Below, piece by piece: positions 52,912-61,775 of a DNA stretch of 64,000 nt (its first letter is position 1; every line of letters begins with the position of its first letter). Position numbers and translations under genes: made by a program. Source of the stretch: Verrucomicrobiota bacterium. GTDB taxonomy: Bacteria > Verrucomicrobiota > Verrucomicrobiia > Opitutales > Opitutaceae. Where the stretch lies: the NCBI GenBank assembly GCA_023428905.1, contig JAEYWP010000030.1, positions 1 through 64,000 on the forward strand. The letters run 5' to 3'. A model generated the notes under the pieces. It saw nothing but the letters and a program-made list of their open reading frames with translations. It searched no databases and was not told where the DNA came from.

Positions 52912-54780
52912 TCACCAATTTTTTCCGACGGGTGCTTCCGCGCCGCCGTCTCCGCGCATGAGTTCCTGGAGCCGGACCGGCGAGTCCTGGTTGCGAACGC
53001 GCTGGAGGCGCTCCAGAGGAACGACCAACGATGGATCGACGGGAGGTTCGCCCTTCCCGTCGGGTGCGCCTCCGACCTTCTGTGTCTCTGGCGTGGCATT
53101 CCCGGGCGTTGGCGTCGGGGTCGGCTTGGGTGCCTCACCCTCCTTGGGCTGCATGTCTCCAAAGGCGGATTGGGGCGGCGGGGTTTCCGATTCCTTTGTT
53201 TGGGGAGGCGAGTCCTTGGGCGACGACTCCGGGTTGGAGCCGTCTTGCTTTTGCTCGGATGAGCCCGGTTTTTCGTCCTTCGGCGGCTCCTGGCCCGACT
53301 GCTTTTGGTCCTGCTTCGGTTGCTGCTGCGAATCCTCGGGTTTCTGCTCCTCGTCCTGCTGTTCCGGCTGTTCCGGCGGAGGTGTCGGCTCGGGTGGCTT
53401 TGCCAGGAATGCTTCCAACTCCTGGCGCAGACGGTCCCAGTCGGCCGCCTTGTCATCGAGCGATGCGCCCGCCCTGACCGCCTGCAGCCCGTCCCGAATC
53501 GCTCCCTCTGCGGGAGGTTCCTGGTTCGCACTGGACCGCTTGGCGTAATCCAAGGTGGTGCGGGCGAGCTCGGCATAATCGCGAGCGGCCAGGGCGTCCC
53601 GCGTGGAAAACTGTGCGACCAGCTTGGAGAGGGGTTCAGCAGCGGCGGAAGTCTTCGTTTCGGCGGCCCCCAGGGGCGAATCAGCGGCGAACCACACCAG
53701 ACCCAGCAGGGCGAGCCCGGCGGCGAGACCCTTCTGCCCCGTTGGCTTCAACTGGACAGTGCGCGGCCTGGGATGCACCGGGAACTCGCGGAGCAGGCTC
53801 CAGAGGAAGAGACACAGCGCCGGGGCGAGCGCCCACTGGAAACGCTCGACCAGTCGAACCTGCCGCTCCTCGCGAAAGTCGCCCTTGCGGCCCGCCTCAA
53901 CCGTCGACTCGAGCAGCTGCGCGAGGTCGACCCAGGTGCTCGCGTCCACGTAGCGCCCGCCCGACAGCGAGGCCAGTTCCTCGAGGGTGGCCGACTGTAG
54001 TTTCGAGAGCACCACCGCGCCCGAGTCGTCCTTGATGTATCCGCCCTTCGGATCGGGGAGGATGCTGCCCTCGGCGGTCCCAACCCCAAGGGTGAGCGCG
54101 CGGATGCCCCGTTCCTTCAGCGTGCCCGCGGCCTGGCGCCAGCTGTCGTCGGTCGCCTCGCCGTCGCTCAGCACGATGAGGAAACGATCCGCGCTGCCAC
54201 TCGCGCTGAAGGCGGAGACGGCGTCGTTGATCAAGGCCTGGTAGTTGGAGCCGCCCTGGGGGAGGAAATCGGGGGAGAGGGTCGGCAGGAATTCGTTGAG
54301 GATCTCGTAATCGCTGCTGAGCGGGCTCTGGAGGAAGGCGGTGCCCGCGAACACGATCAGACCCACACGCTCGCCTGAAAGCCGCTCCAGCAGGCTGGTA
54401 ACCAGCAATTTTGCACGGTCGAGGCGGGAGGGCGCGATGTCGGTCGCCAGCATGCTTCGGGACAGGTCGAGCGCGATGACGATCTCACGCGCCTGATCGA
54501 AGACCGGCTCGTCCACGTGGCCCCATTGGGGCCTGGCGAGGCTGAGGGCGAAAAAGGCCAGCGCGAGGTGCTGGCGCCAGCGCAGCTGCGTTTTGGGTCG
54601 AACCGGCTCTTCCACGGTTCGCGCCGCCTCCAGCTGGAGGTCCTGAGTGCCTGCCTCCGCCCGCCTGATCTTGGGGTGGGTGCTTGCGGCGGCGGTGCCC
54701 GGCCTGCGCCGCGCCTCGAGGAGCGCGAGGAGCACGGGCACCACCAGCAGCCAGAGCAGATGGGGCAGATGGAACGTCAT
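52912..54780 (-). CDS. BatB-type VWA protein fused to a BatC-like tail
   Basis: 622 residues. The first 340 are BatB: a leading membrane helix, a von Willebrand A domain with metal site ALDLSRSML near 103, FAGTAFLQSPLSSD and VLSDGEATDD, then a helix. From about 380 it reads as a BatC-like region: TPR-like helices (SKLVAQFSTRDALAARDYAE) and a long low-complexity stretch rich in Pro, Gln, Glu, Lys and Ser before an ordered end. BatB and BatC are often separate genes; here they are one chain. It overlaps batA by 4 bp. Confidence 0.9.
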   Translation of the reverse strand: MTFHLPHLLWLLVVPVLLALLEARRRPGTAAASTHPKIRRAEAGTQDLQLEAARTVEEPVRPKTQLRWRQHLALAFFALSLARPQWGHVDEPVFDQAREIVIALDLSRSMLATDIAPSRLDRAKLLVTSLLERLSGERVGLIVFAGTAFLQSPLSSDYEILNEFLPTLSPDFLPQGGSNYQALINDAVSAFSASGSADRFLIVLSDGEATDDSWRQAAGTLKERGIRALTLGVGTAEGSILPDPKGGYIKDDSGAVVLSKLQSATLEELASLSGGRYVDASTWVDLAQLLESTVEAGRKGDFREERQVRLVERFQWALAPALCLFLWSLLREFPVHPRPRTVQLKPTGQKGLAAGLALLGLVWFAADSPLGAAETKTSAAAEPLSKLVAQFSTRDALAARDYAELARTTLDYAKRSSANQEPPAEGAIRDGLQAVRAGASLDDKAADWDRLRQELEAFLAKPPEPTPPPEQPEQQDEEQKPEDSQQQPKQDQKQSGQEPPKDEKPGSSEQKQDGSNPESSPKDSPPQTKESETPPPQSAFGDMQPKEGEAPKPTPTPTPGNATPETQKVGGAPDGKGEPPVDPSLVVPLERLQRVRNQDSPVRLQELMRGDGGAEAPVGKNW

Positions 54781-55904
54781 GCGCGGAGGGGGCCGGGGGT
54801 TGCCTTTGCCGTCACCCCGGGGTGTGCCGGCCGGGGTCGAACCCCGCGGACGCGGGTGCGGGCAAGCGCGGCACCGAGCAGGAAGCAGACCGCCCCGGCG
54901 CCGGCGGGCCAGGCGAAGAGCTCGGTGGTGAGGAGATAGGACTTGGCCTGAAACTCGATCTTCTGGGTGCGATCGATGGCCGCAAACGCCTGCTGGACCG
55001 TGGCCGTGTCGTCGACCCGAAAATACCGGCCCCCGGTCATGTTGGCGATGGCCCGGAGGGTTGACTCATCAAGGTCGTTAAAGCGTCGCGTGGTTCCAAG
55101 CCGCTCCCCGGTGCGCTGGTCAAAAACGGGAACGGGCACCCAGCCCTCCTTGCCCGCGCCGATGGTGTAGACGGGGATGCTCCTGGATTTTGCCACCTCC
55201 GCCGCCTGCAGCGGGGTGAGCACGCCCAGGTTGTTCACTCCGTCTGTCAGCAGGATCACGAAGGCGCCCTTGCGGCGACTGCCCTCCTCGTGGCGGGCCT
55301 GTTCCAGGCGGCTGAGGGCAACGCCCAGGCCGTCTCCGATGGCGGTGCCGTCCTCGATCATGCCCAGGCGCAGGCGCTCCGTCTGCCGGGCGAGCCAGTC
55401 GTGGTCGAAGGTGAGGGGCGCGAGCGTGTAGGCGCGGCCCGAAAACACGACCAGCCCGATGCGGTCATTCGGGCGGTCGTTGATGAAGGCCTGGATGACC
55501 GGCTTGATGGCCTGGAGTCGGTTCACCGGGCGACCCCCACGTTCGAAATCTTCGGCGAGCATCGAGGCCGAGAGATCGATCGCGAGAATCAGGTCGTACC
55601 CTTGCGAGCGCACCTCGCGCTTGTCCTGGATTTTTTGCGGGCGGGCCAGGGCGACGACCAGGAGGCAGGCGCCGAGGACGGCAAAAAACTGGGGAAGGCG
55701 CGATGCAGTGACGAGGGACGGGCGGTACCAGGAGGCGGCAAACGGAACGACCAGGACGGGCACACGCCGGCGACCCCTAAGCCAGACCACCAGGGGCAGG
55801 ACCAGGAGGGCCAGCAGCCAGAGCGCCTGGGCAAGGCGGTAGTCCTCCCACAACGACAGAGGGATCGACGGGATCACGAAGGCGAGGGTGGTGCCGGCGT
55901 TCAT
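54777..55904 (-). CDS. batA: BatA-type VWA membrane protein
   Basis: 375 residues: two N-terminal membrane helices (LAQALWLLALLVLPLVVWL; LPQFFAVLGACLLVVALA), a von Willebrand A domain with the DxSxS metal site AIDLSASMLAEDF and further ligands in GTAIGDGLGVALSRL and LLTDGVNN, and a C-terminal membrane helix. Bat proteins form a cell-envelope complex tied to stress tolerance; MoxR probably remodels it. The ATG at 55904 follows the DUF58 stop by 6 bp, and the stop overlaps batB. Confidence 0.92.
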   Translation of the reverse strand: MNAGTTLAFVIPSIPLSLWEDYRLAQALWLLALLVLPLVVWLRGRRRVPVLVVPFAASWYRPSLVTASRLPQFFAVLGACLLVVALARPQKIQDKREVRSQGYDLILAIDLSASMLAEDFERGGRPVNRLQAIKPVIQAFINDRPNDRIGLVVFSGRAYTLAPLTFDHDWLARQTERLRLGMIEDGTAIGDGLGVALSRLEQARHEEGSRRKGAFVILLTDGVNNLGVLTPLQAAEVAKSRSIPVYTIGAGKEGWVPVPVFDQRTGERLGTTRRFNDLDESTLRAIANMTGGRYFRVDDTATVQQAFAAIDRTQKIEFQAKSYLLTTELFAWPAGAGAVCFLLGAALARTRVRGVRPRPAHPGVTAKATPGPLRA

Positions 55905-55910
55905 GCGCGA

Positions 55911-56831
55911 TCAGGAGGCCCGCGCCCGCATCCGTGCGTGAAAAAAGCGCACCAGCGCGTCGAGTCGGTTTTCCTCCGTGGTGACAACGAGCCGGCTCAA
56001 GGGATCGGGGTGGAGCGCGCTCCACGCCGTCTCTCGCGCCTCGCGCCAGGCGGCATGGGCGGAGCGTTGGGCGGGACTGCCGTCGAGCGTGACCAACTGG
56101 CCGGAAAGAGGGTCGAAGGCGGCAAAGGTATCGCCCTCGGGCAACTCCCGTTCCCACGGGTCGTCGACGCGAAACCCCATCGTTTGATAGCGGCGTTTCG
56201 CCACCAGCCAGCCCTCGGGGGCGGGCCGCGGCGGGAAGTCGCCCAGCCACAAGAGAACGCTGTGTTTGGGCGCCGCGCGGGCCAGCAGGCGCCAAGGCAC
56301 GGAGGCGAGCGTCGCCGTATCCGGAGTGAGCGCCGTGACGTCGGGCGCGGAGGTGCCGAGGAGTGTCGCGGCCAAATGCAGGATGGGGCCGCGTCCGCGC
56401 ACCGGCGGACGAAAGGTGTATCCCTGCGGGGTGGCGTGGACAAAACCGACGCGATCGCGATTGACCGCGCCGAGCAGGGCAACGAGCCCGGCCAGTTCCA
56501 GGAGCACTTCCCGCTTTGATTGAAGCCCGGAGCCGAACTGCAGGCTGGGGGAGTCCTCAAAAAGGATCAGGATCGTGACCTCGCGTTCCTCGACGAATTT
56601 TTTGCGATAAGGTTCACCCAGCCGAGCGGTGACGTTCCAATCGATATCCCGCACGTCGTCGCCGAATTCATACCGCACCACCTGGTCGAACTCCATGCCG
56701 CGGCCGCGGAATGCAGAGCGGTACTCTCCACTGAGGACATTCTCGACCGCATGCCGAACGCGCCACTCCAGCTTGCGCAGGAGAGGCAGGGCAGACGGCG
56801 ACGGCTTCGCGATGGTGGGCTCGCCCGCCAT
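55911..56831 (-). CDS. DUF58-domain protein
   Basis: 306-residue cytoplasmic protein commonly paired with MoxR ATPases. Signatures: VENVLSGEYRSAFRGRGMEF, VRYEFGDDVRDIDWNVTAR, REVTILILFEDSPSLQFGSG (a degenerate VWA-like region) and KREVLLELAGLVALLGAVNR. It lies 1 bp after moxR and 6 bp before batA. Its job is presumed to be linking MoxR to the VWA proteins. The ATG at 56831 (MAGEPTIAKP) is taken because the longer frame runs into moxR. Confidence 0.92.
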   Translation of the reverse strand: MAGEPTIAKPSPSALPLLRKLEWRVRHAVENVLSGEYRSAFRGRGMEFDQVVRYEFGDDVRDIDWNVTARLGEPYRKKFVEEREVTILILFEDSPSLQFGSGLQSKREVLLELAGLVALLGAVNRDRVGFVHATPQGYTFRPPVRGRGPILHLAATLLGTSAPDVTALTPDTATLASVPWRLLARAAPKHSVLLWLGDFPPRPAPEGWLVAKRRYQTMGFRVDDPWERELPEGDTFAAFDPLSGQLVTLDGSPAQRSAHAAWREARETAWSALHPDPLSRLVVTTEENRLDALVRFFHARMRARAS

Positions 56832-56832
56832 A

Positions 56833-57807
56833 CTAGAGTTTGGGTACAGGCGTCTTCTCAATTACCCGGCCGATCAGGGTGTCCGCGGTGATCTCCTCCG
56901 CCTCCGCCTCGTAGGTGAGACCAATGCGGTGACGGAGGACGTCGGCTGCAATCTCCTGAACCAGGGAGGGGCTGACGAAATCTTCGCCGCGAAGCCACGC
57001 GAGGGCACGGGACGCCTGGAAAAGGGCGAGGGACGCACGCGGGGAGGCGCCAAACGTCAGATAACGCGTGCCCGGCTGCAGTTGGGCTTTAGGGTCGGCC
57101 GCCATCGCGCGCGTCGCCCGCACGAGCGCCAGGATGTAGCCCTGGATGGCCGGTGCGACGTGGACGCGATCGACCTGTTCCCGGAGGGCCAGGACTTCTT
57201 CGCCGGAGGACGCTGCAGTCAGGGCGGGCTGCTTGGTCACCTGTCCCCAGCGAAGCATCATTTCCGTCTCTTCATCGGCGGACGGGTAATCGACGAGGAG
57301 TTTGAAAAGGAAACGATCGGTCTGCGCTTCCGGCAGCGGGTACGTGCCCTCCTGCTCCACCGGATTCTGAGTCGCCATGACGAAGAAGGGTTTCGGGAGC
57401 GGGTGGGTGTGGCCCCCGATCGTGACCTGGCGTTCCTGCATCGCTTCCAGCAACGCGCTTTGGACCTTCGCGGGAGCACGGTTGATTTCGTCGGCGAGGA
57501 CCAGGTTGGCAAAGATCGGTCCCAGGTGCGGACTGAACTCACCGTTCTTCGGCTGGAAAATCATCGTGCCCACCACATCGCTGGGAAGCAGGTCAGGCGT
57601 GAACTGGATGCGCTCGAATTGCACGCCCAGCGCGGTGCCGAGCGAGCGGACCAGGAGCGTTTTTGCCAGGCCCGGCATGCCCTCGAGCAGCACGTGGCCG
57701 TTGGCGAGCAAGGCCACGAGCAAGCGTTCCACCACCGCGTCCTGGCCGATGACAGCCTTGCCAATTTCGTCGCGGAGTTTCTGAGACCAGGAGGGACCGT
57801 TGATCAT
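56833..57807 (-). CDS. moxR: MoxR-family AAA+ ATPase
   Basis: Chaperone-like ATPase that remodels or loads metals into VWA proteins. The 324 residues have Walker A GMPGLAKT near 43-50, Walker B NLVLADEINRAPAKVQSALL, sensor 1 FFVMATQNPVEQEGTYPLPE and the arginine finger region AQTDRFLFKLLVDYP. First gene of moxR-DUF58-batA-batBC-batD, all packed within a few bases of each other. The ATG at 57807 begins MINGPSWSQKL. The lipoprotein gene at 57988 is divergent. Confidence 0.96.
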   Translation of the reverse strand: MINGPSWSQKLRDEIGKAVIGQDAVVERLLVALLANGHVLLEGMPGLAKTLLVRSLGTALGVQFERIQFTPDLLPSDVVGTMIFQPKNGEFSPHLGPIFANLVLADEINRAPAKVQSALLEAMQERQVTIGGHTHPLPKPFFVMATQNPVEQEGTYPLPEAQTDRFLFKLLVDYPSADEETEMMLRWGQVTKQPALTAASSGEEVLALREQVDRVHVAPAIQGYILALVRATRAMAADPKAQLQPGTRYLTFGASPRASLALFQASRALAWLRGEDFVSPSLVQEIAADVLRHRIGLTYEAEAEEITADTLIGRVIEKTPVPKL

Positions 57808-57987
57808 GTAAGCGTGTACTGCAGAAGAAGGGGGCAGAGTACGACTCGTGCGCGGCGCAAGAGTTTCGGTGAGAAAAAGCCCACGCCCATGGATTTACCA
57901 AGTAAAAACGTCGCCGCGCTGTGGACCTCTCGCACACGGGCGGAAGTCTCTTGGAACAACTCTATTGCGAAAGGTCAAAGCAGGCTG

Positions 57988-58413
57988 ATGAAGCTTCAGA
58001 TCCTCCGGCTCAGCATTGGGTGCGTCGTTTTGTTTGTCTCCGCCTGCAGCACTCAACCCCGGGGAAACGTGTTGCCCAGCCAGGAACGCCCCGCCGCGCC
58101 CACCGCGGACAAAATCACGCCAGAGCGCAAAGGCCGTTTGCCGGAGGGTGAGTTCACCGTGCTGGTCGAATCTGAACCTGCGGGCGCGACGGTCGTGGTG
58201 AACGGCATCCCCGTGGGCAAGGCGCCCCAACGCGTCGTTCTTCCGGGCACGAACCGGGGTTTCTTCAAAGACCAGGTTTCCGTGCGTGTGCGTTTCCTTG
58301 CGACGGACGGAGCGGAGAGTTCGCAAACTGTCGAGGAAGTGCTCACGCCTCTGGACCGCATCCCGTCCGCCTTGAAATTTACCACCACGGGCGCGCGACG
58401 CGTGAACCGCTGA
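57988..58413 (+). CDS. PEGA-domain lipoprotein
   Basis: 141 residues. The N-terminus is a lipoprotein signal ending LFVSACS (lipid Cys at about residue 22). After a polar linker comes a PEGA-type beta domain (GEFTVLVESEPAGATVVVNG, then IPVGKAPQRVVLP), a fold found in many surface or cell-wall lipoproteins. It is divergent from moxR across 180 bp. No partner gene is obvious. I chose the ATG at 57988 because the signal peptide begins there. Confidence 0.85.
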   Translation: MKLQILRLSIGCVVLFVSACSTQPRGNVLPSQERPAAPTADKITPERKGRLPEGEFTVLVESEPAGATVVVNGIPVGKAPQRVVLPGTNRGFFKDQVSVRVRFLATDGAESSQTVEEVLTPLDRIPSALKFTTTGARRVNR

Positions 58414-58485
58414 GTGTGCGGCGAGGGCGCGCCCCGGTCATGCCGTTTGCCGTAGCCGGGCTTTCCCGGCGAGGCGCGTGAACCG

Positions 58486-59301
58486 TCAGGCCGGCTGGAG
58501 GGCCGCGCCGACGCGCAAGGTACCGCGTTTGGCCTCGTGAATCAGATTCTGGCCAAAGTTCACCTCGGAAGGATCCGATGACGTGCGGCGGTAGGAGGCC
58601 AACAGCCGCAGGGGCTCCTTGCCCCTCTCGCCCGTACGCTGGTCCGTCGTGGTCATGATACATCGTGCACACGGACCAGCCGCGCGCAGCACGGCGTCGC
58701 CGGCGCGCACGCGGGTCCAAGTGTCTTCTTCGTACGGCGCACATCCCGCAATCACCAGGTTGGGCCGGAAACGATCCATGGGGACGGCGTCGTGGCCGGC
58801 CCCGCGAAGCCTCTGATTGAGGTCGTCCAGCGAAGCCTGGGAAATGGCGAGCAAAGGGTAGGCGTCAGTGAATGCGACCTCGTCTCCCGGCGCCGCCTTG
58901 GTGGGCTTCACGGGCCGGTGGAAGTCCGGCCCCGCTCGCACCAGGCGCACGGGAAACCCGACCACCTCGCTCAACCATGCGGCAGGCTCCACCCCGCAGT
59001 CCTCGGCCTGGAGCCCCAGGCTGCTCCAGAGGTCGACGGAGCGCAGGGGTTCGCCGCTGCTACCGCGTGGGATGGAAACCTCGCCGACACCTTCCGTTCG
59101 CAGGACGAGGGTGGAAGCGGTGAGCACGGTTTCAATCAGCGCCATGCGCGGAACGGTGCGTTGTGTCACGGCCTTTCCCTGCGCGTCGACCACGAGAAAG
59201 CGACGGTCGCCGACGAGGCCGCGTTGATCGAGCTCCGCGCTCTCAACGGCGATGCCCCGACAGCTCTTGACCGGATAGAGGTGGATGGATGCGAGGTGCA
59301 T
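58486..59301 (-). CDS. MOSC domain protein
   Basis: 271 residues. The N-terminal MOSC_N beta-barrel (HLYPVKSCRGIAVESAELDQ, RGLVGDRRFLVVD) is followed by the MOSC domain with MDRFRPNLVIAG and the catalytic or cofactor-binding cysteine in GPCARCIMTTTDQRTG. MOSC proteins move sulphur or bind molybdenum cofactor, as in mARC and YcbX, which reduce N-hydroxylated compounds. I chose the ATG at 59301; the frame is open 45 bases further. It is alone on this strand and divergent from the membrane protein at 59518. Confidence 0.93.
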   Translation of the reverse strand: MHLASIHLYPVKSCRGIAVESAELDQRGLVGDRRFLVVDAQGKAVTQRTVPRMALIETVLTASTLVLRTEGVGEVSIPRGSSGEPLRSVDLWSSLGLQAEDCGVEPAAWLSEVVGFPVRLVRAGPDFHRPVKPTKAAPGDEVAFTDAYPLLAISQASLDDLNQRLRGAGHDAVPMDRFRPNLVIAGCAPYEEDTWTRVRAGDAVLRAAGPCARCIMTTTDQRTGERGKEPLRLLASYRRTSSDPSEVNFGQNLIHEAKRGTLRVGAALQPA

Positions 59302-59517
59302 GAGTCGGGCAGGAGGGTCGCGCCGCCCTGGGAACGCTGCAAGCACACGCCGCGTGCCACCGTCGCAATCGCGAAGGTTTCGGGATGCAGGGCTGTACGG
59401 CCCTGGGCCCGGGAGCGCCCCGGCCGGGACCCCCGGGTCCGGTATGTCCCTCGCGGACGCCTTTGCGCTTTATCTCGGGGCGGCGATGGGGTGTCGTGGA
59501 AAACTTCCGCTTCTTCT

Positions 59518-61743
59518 ATGCCGTTCCTGTTGGTGGGCTTTGGCCTGCTGCTGCACTTCTTTTTCTGGGGCGCCGGTCTGGCGTTGCTGGTGACGCCCCG
59601 GCGCTGGAAAGCCGCCTGGCCCGCGCTCGCCGCGCCTGCGGGCGTGGCTCTGCAATCGGCCGTGGTTTGGTTCGGTGCGCACCTGGACCTGCCCGGCGCC
59701 CAGAGTTATGGGCGCATCGCCCTCGCCATCCCCGTGGTGCTCCTCGGCGCCGGAACGTGGCGCTCTGCCAGGAAAGGGTGGCGGCTGGGGTTTGCGCTGT
59801 GGCAGTGGCGTGGGGTTGCGCTCCTCACCGGCCTCATCCTCACCGTCCTTCTGCTGCCCTTTGCCCACGCATCAAAAGTCCTGACCACCTCCTCCCTGGG
59901 AAGCTGCGACGCAGCGGACTATGCGGCGGGCGCGCGCACGTTGCTCGAGTTCGCGAAGTCGGATCGCAGCGGCTTCCTGGGCCTGACAGAGGTGGTTTCG
60001 CTCAACTCGGTCGACTCGTTCTTCGGCCATTGGCTGCGGCTCAACCATTTCACCCCCTCGGCCCTGCTGGCGCTCAACGCCGCGATCCTTGAGCTCCCGC
60101 CGCATGCCCTGGTCAGCACCATGACTGCGGTGTTTGTCGCGCTTTCGCTCCCGGTCGTCTTCTGGGTCTGCCGCCGCAGCTTCCGATACGGCCCGGGTAT
60201 TAGCTTTGTCGTGACGGGCCTCTATGGCCTCAGCCCCCTCGTCTGGTACGCGGTTTATCATGTCGCGATGAGTCAGCTGCTCGCGGCCGTGGCGATCGCC
60301 CTCCTCAACGCGATCGGGCTCGATGCCTGGGCCACGCGATCCGGCCAAAAGCCGGGCGGAGCGTGGTTTGGTCTCCTCGCCGTGACGTACTGGATCGTGA
60401 TGGGAGCCTACAATTTCATCATCATCGTGGCCCTGGTCCCGGCGGTGGCGGTGGTGGGGATCGAAACCCTGAGGCGCGCTCACTGGCGGAAGGTTCTTTC
60501 TTGGTGTTTCTGGATGCTCCTGCCACTCGCTCCGGTCGCGCTGCTCTTCACCCAGCGGACCCTCGGGCTGATTGAGCGTTTTGTTCTCTTTCAGCAGACC
60601 GACTTTGGCTGGGCGATTCCCGGAGCGGGACCGGAGGGATGGCTCGGTTTGGTTTCAGATCCGAGCCTGCAACCCTGGTCCGGGTCTCTTCGCTGGATCG
60701 CCCTCGCCGCCGTGCTTGCGCTCCTGGGGGCGGCCTTGCTGCGGCGGCCGTGGGCCCGGACCAATCGACTCCTCGTCATCGCCGCGATGCCGCCCGTGCT
60801 TCTTGGATACGGCTTTCTGCTCCTGCGCGGGCACCTGCGGGGGACCAATGCGAGTTACGACGCCTACAAGCTGCTCTGCGTCTTCCTTCCCCTGCTCCTT
60901 CCCGCGATGCTGTATTGGCTCACCTTTTCCATTGGGCCCCGCGTCGTCTTCCGCGCCGCCGCCTGCGCCCTCCTGGTGTTGGTCGTGGCAGGGAATGGGA
61001 TCGTCGCGCGTCAGTTTTCCGAGCGCATGCGCAACCCGCCGCTATTGGTCGGCCCGGGTCTCATCGCGCTGCAGGGTATCGAGTCGGACCTCGAGGTGGC
61101 GTCTCTCAATCTCCGGATCAGCGACTTCTGGTCGCGCCTCTGGGCCAATCATTTCCTCCTGCGACGGGCGCAGTATTTTGAGATCCACACCTATGAGGGC
61201 CGCCGCAACACTCCTCTGCGGGGCGACTGGGATCTGAACGGGGATGTGATCCGGGTCTCGCAGGCTGCGCGCCCCACACCCGCGTGCGAGACCATCGCCG
61301 CCCCGTATTCACTCGTCGATACGCGGCGCCCGGATTTTGTGCGCGCCCGAATCGGAGCGGGCTGGTACCAGCTGGAGCAGATTGCACGGCGGGAGGAATT
61401 CTGGCGATGGTGCGGCGGCGAGGGCGTCATCGTGGTCGACAATCCGCAGTCCCACGCGGTCACCGCCTCGCTTCAGCTTTCGCTGAGGGGGATGGTTCCG
61501 CAGGCGGTGCGGATCCGGGTCGGGGAGGAGACGGTGGGGCATGTGGCGGTGGGGCTTGAGCGTGGCCGTCACGTTGTCAGTGGCCTCCGGCTGCGTCCGG
61601 GGGAAAACCGTGTGTCCCTCAGTTCGGACCAGGCGCCCGTCCCCGCGGGACCGGCCGATGGCCGGCTCCTGGCGTTCGCCGCCTACGACGTCGACGTGGT
61701 GCTACAGCCGTCCCCGCTTGCGGGTACGGAGTCGACGCGCTGA
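59518..61743 (+). CDS. Large polytopic membrane protein of the glycan cluster
   Basis: 741 residues with about 11-12 hydrophobic helices in the first 530, then an extramembrane beta-rich domain of about 200 residues to the end (VASLNLRISDFWSRLWANHF, VITVDNP-like segments, RLRPGENRVSLSSDQ). The topology matches GT-C type glycosyltransferases or other envelope glycan membrane proteins, but I cannot place a family or see the usual catalytic Asp pair with confidence. It starts a run with an aminotransferase and a GT2 enzyme, 32 bp before the former. The ATG at 59518 is taken (MPFLLVGFG); a GTG at 59491 is possible. Confidence 0.75.
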   Translation: MPFLLVGFGLLLHFFFWGAGLALLVTPRRWKAAWPALAAPAGVALQSAVVWFGAHLDLPGAQSYGRIALAIPVVLLGAGTWRSARKGWRLGFALWQWRGVALLTGLILTVLLLPFAHASKVLTTSSLGSCDAADYAAGARTLLEFAKSDRSGFLGLTEVVSLNSVDSFFGHWLRLNHFTPSALLALNAAILELPPHALVSTMTAVFVALSLPVVFWVCRRSFRYGPGISFVVTGLYGLSPLVWYAVYHVAMSQLLAAVAIALLNAIGLDAWATRSGQKPGGAWFGLLAVTYWIVMGAYNFIIIVALVPAVAVVGIETLRRAHWRKVLSWCFWMLLPLAPVALLFTQRTLGLIERFVLFQQTDFGWAIPGAGPEGWLGLVSDPSLQPWSGSLRWIALAAVLALLGAALLRRPWARTNRLLVIAAMPPVLLGYGFLLLRGHLRGTNASYDAYKLLCVFLPLLLPAMLYWLTFSIGPRVVFRAAACALLVLVVAGNGIVARQFSERMRNPPLLVGPGLIALQGIESDLEVASLNLRISDFWSRLWANHFLLRRAQYFEIHTYEGRRNTPLRGDWDLNGDVIRVSQAARPTPACETIAAPYSLVDTRRPDFVRARIGAGWYQLEQIARREEFWRWCGGEGVIVVDNPQSHAVTASLQLSLRGMVPQAVRIRVGEETVGHVAVGLERGRHVVSGLRLRPGENRVSLSSDQAPVPAGPADGRLLAFAAYDVDVVLQPSPLAGTESTR

Positions 61744-61775
61744 CGCTTTCCTGAAAAAACGCTCTTCCGCTGCGC

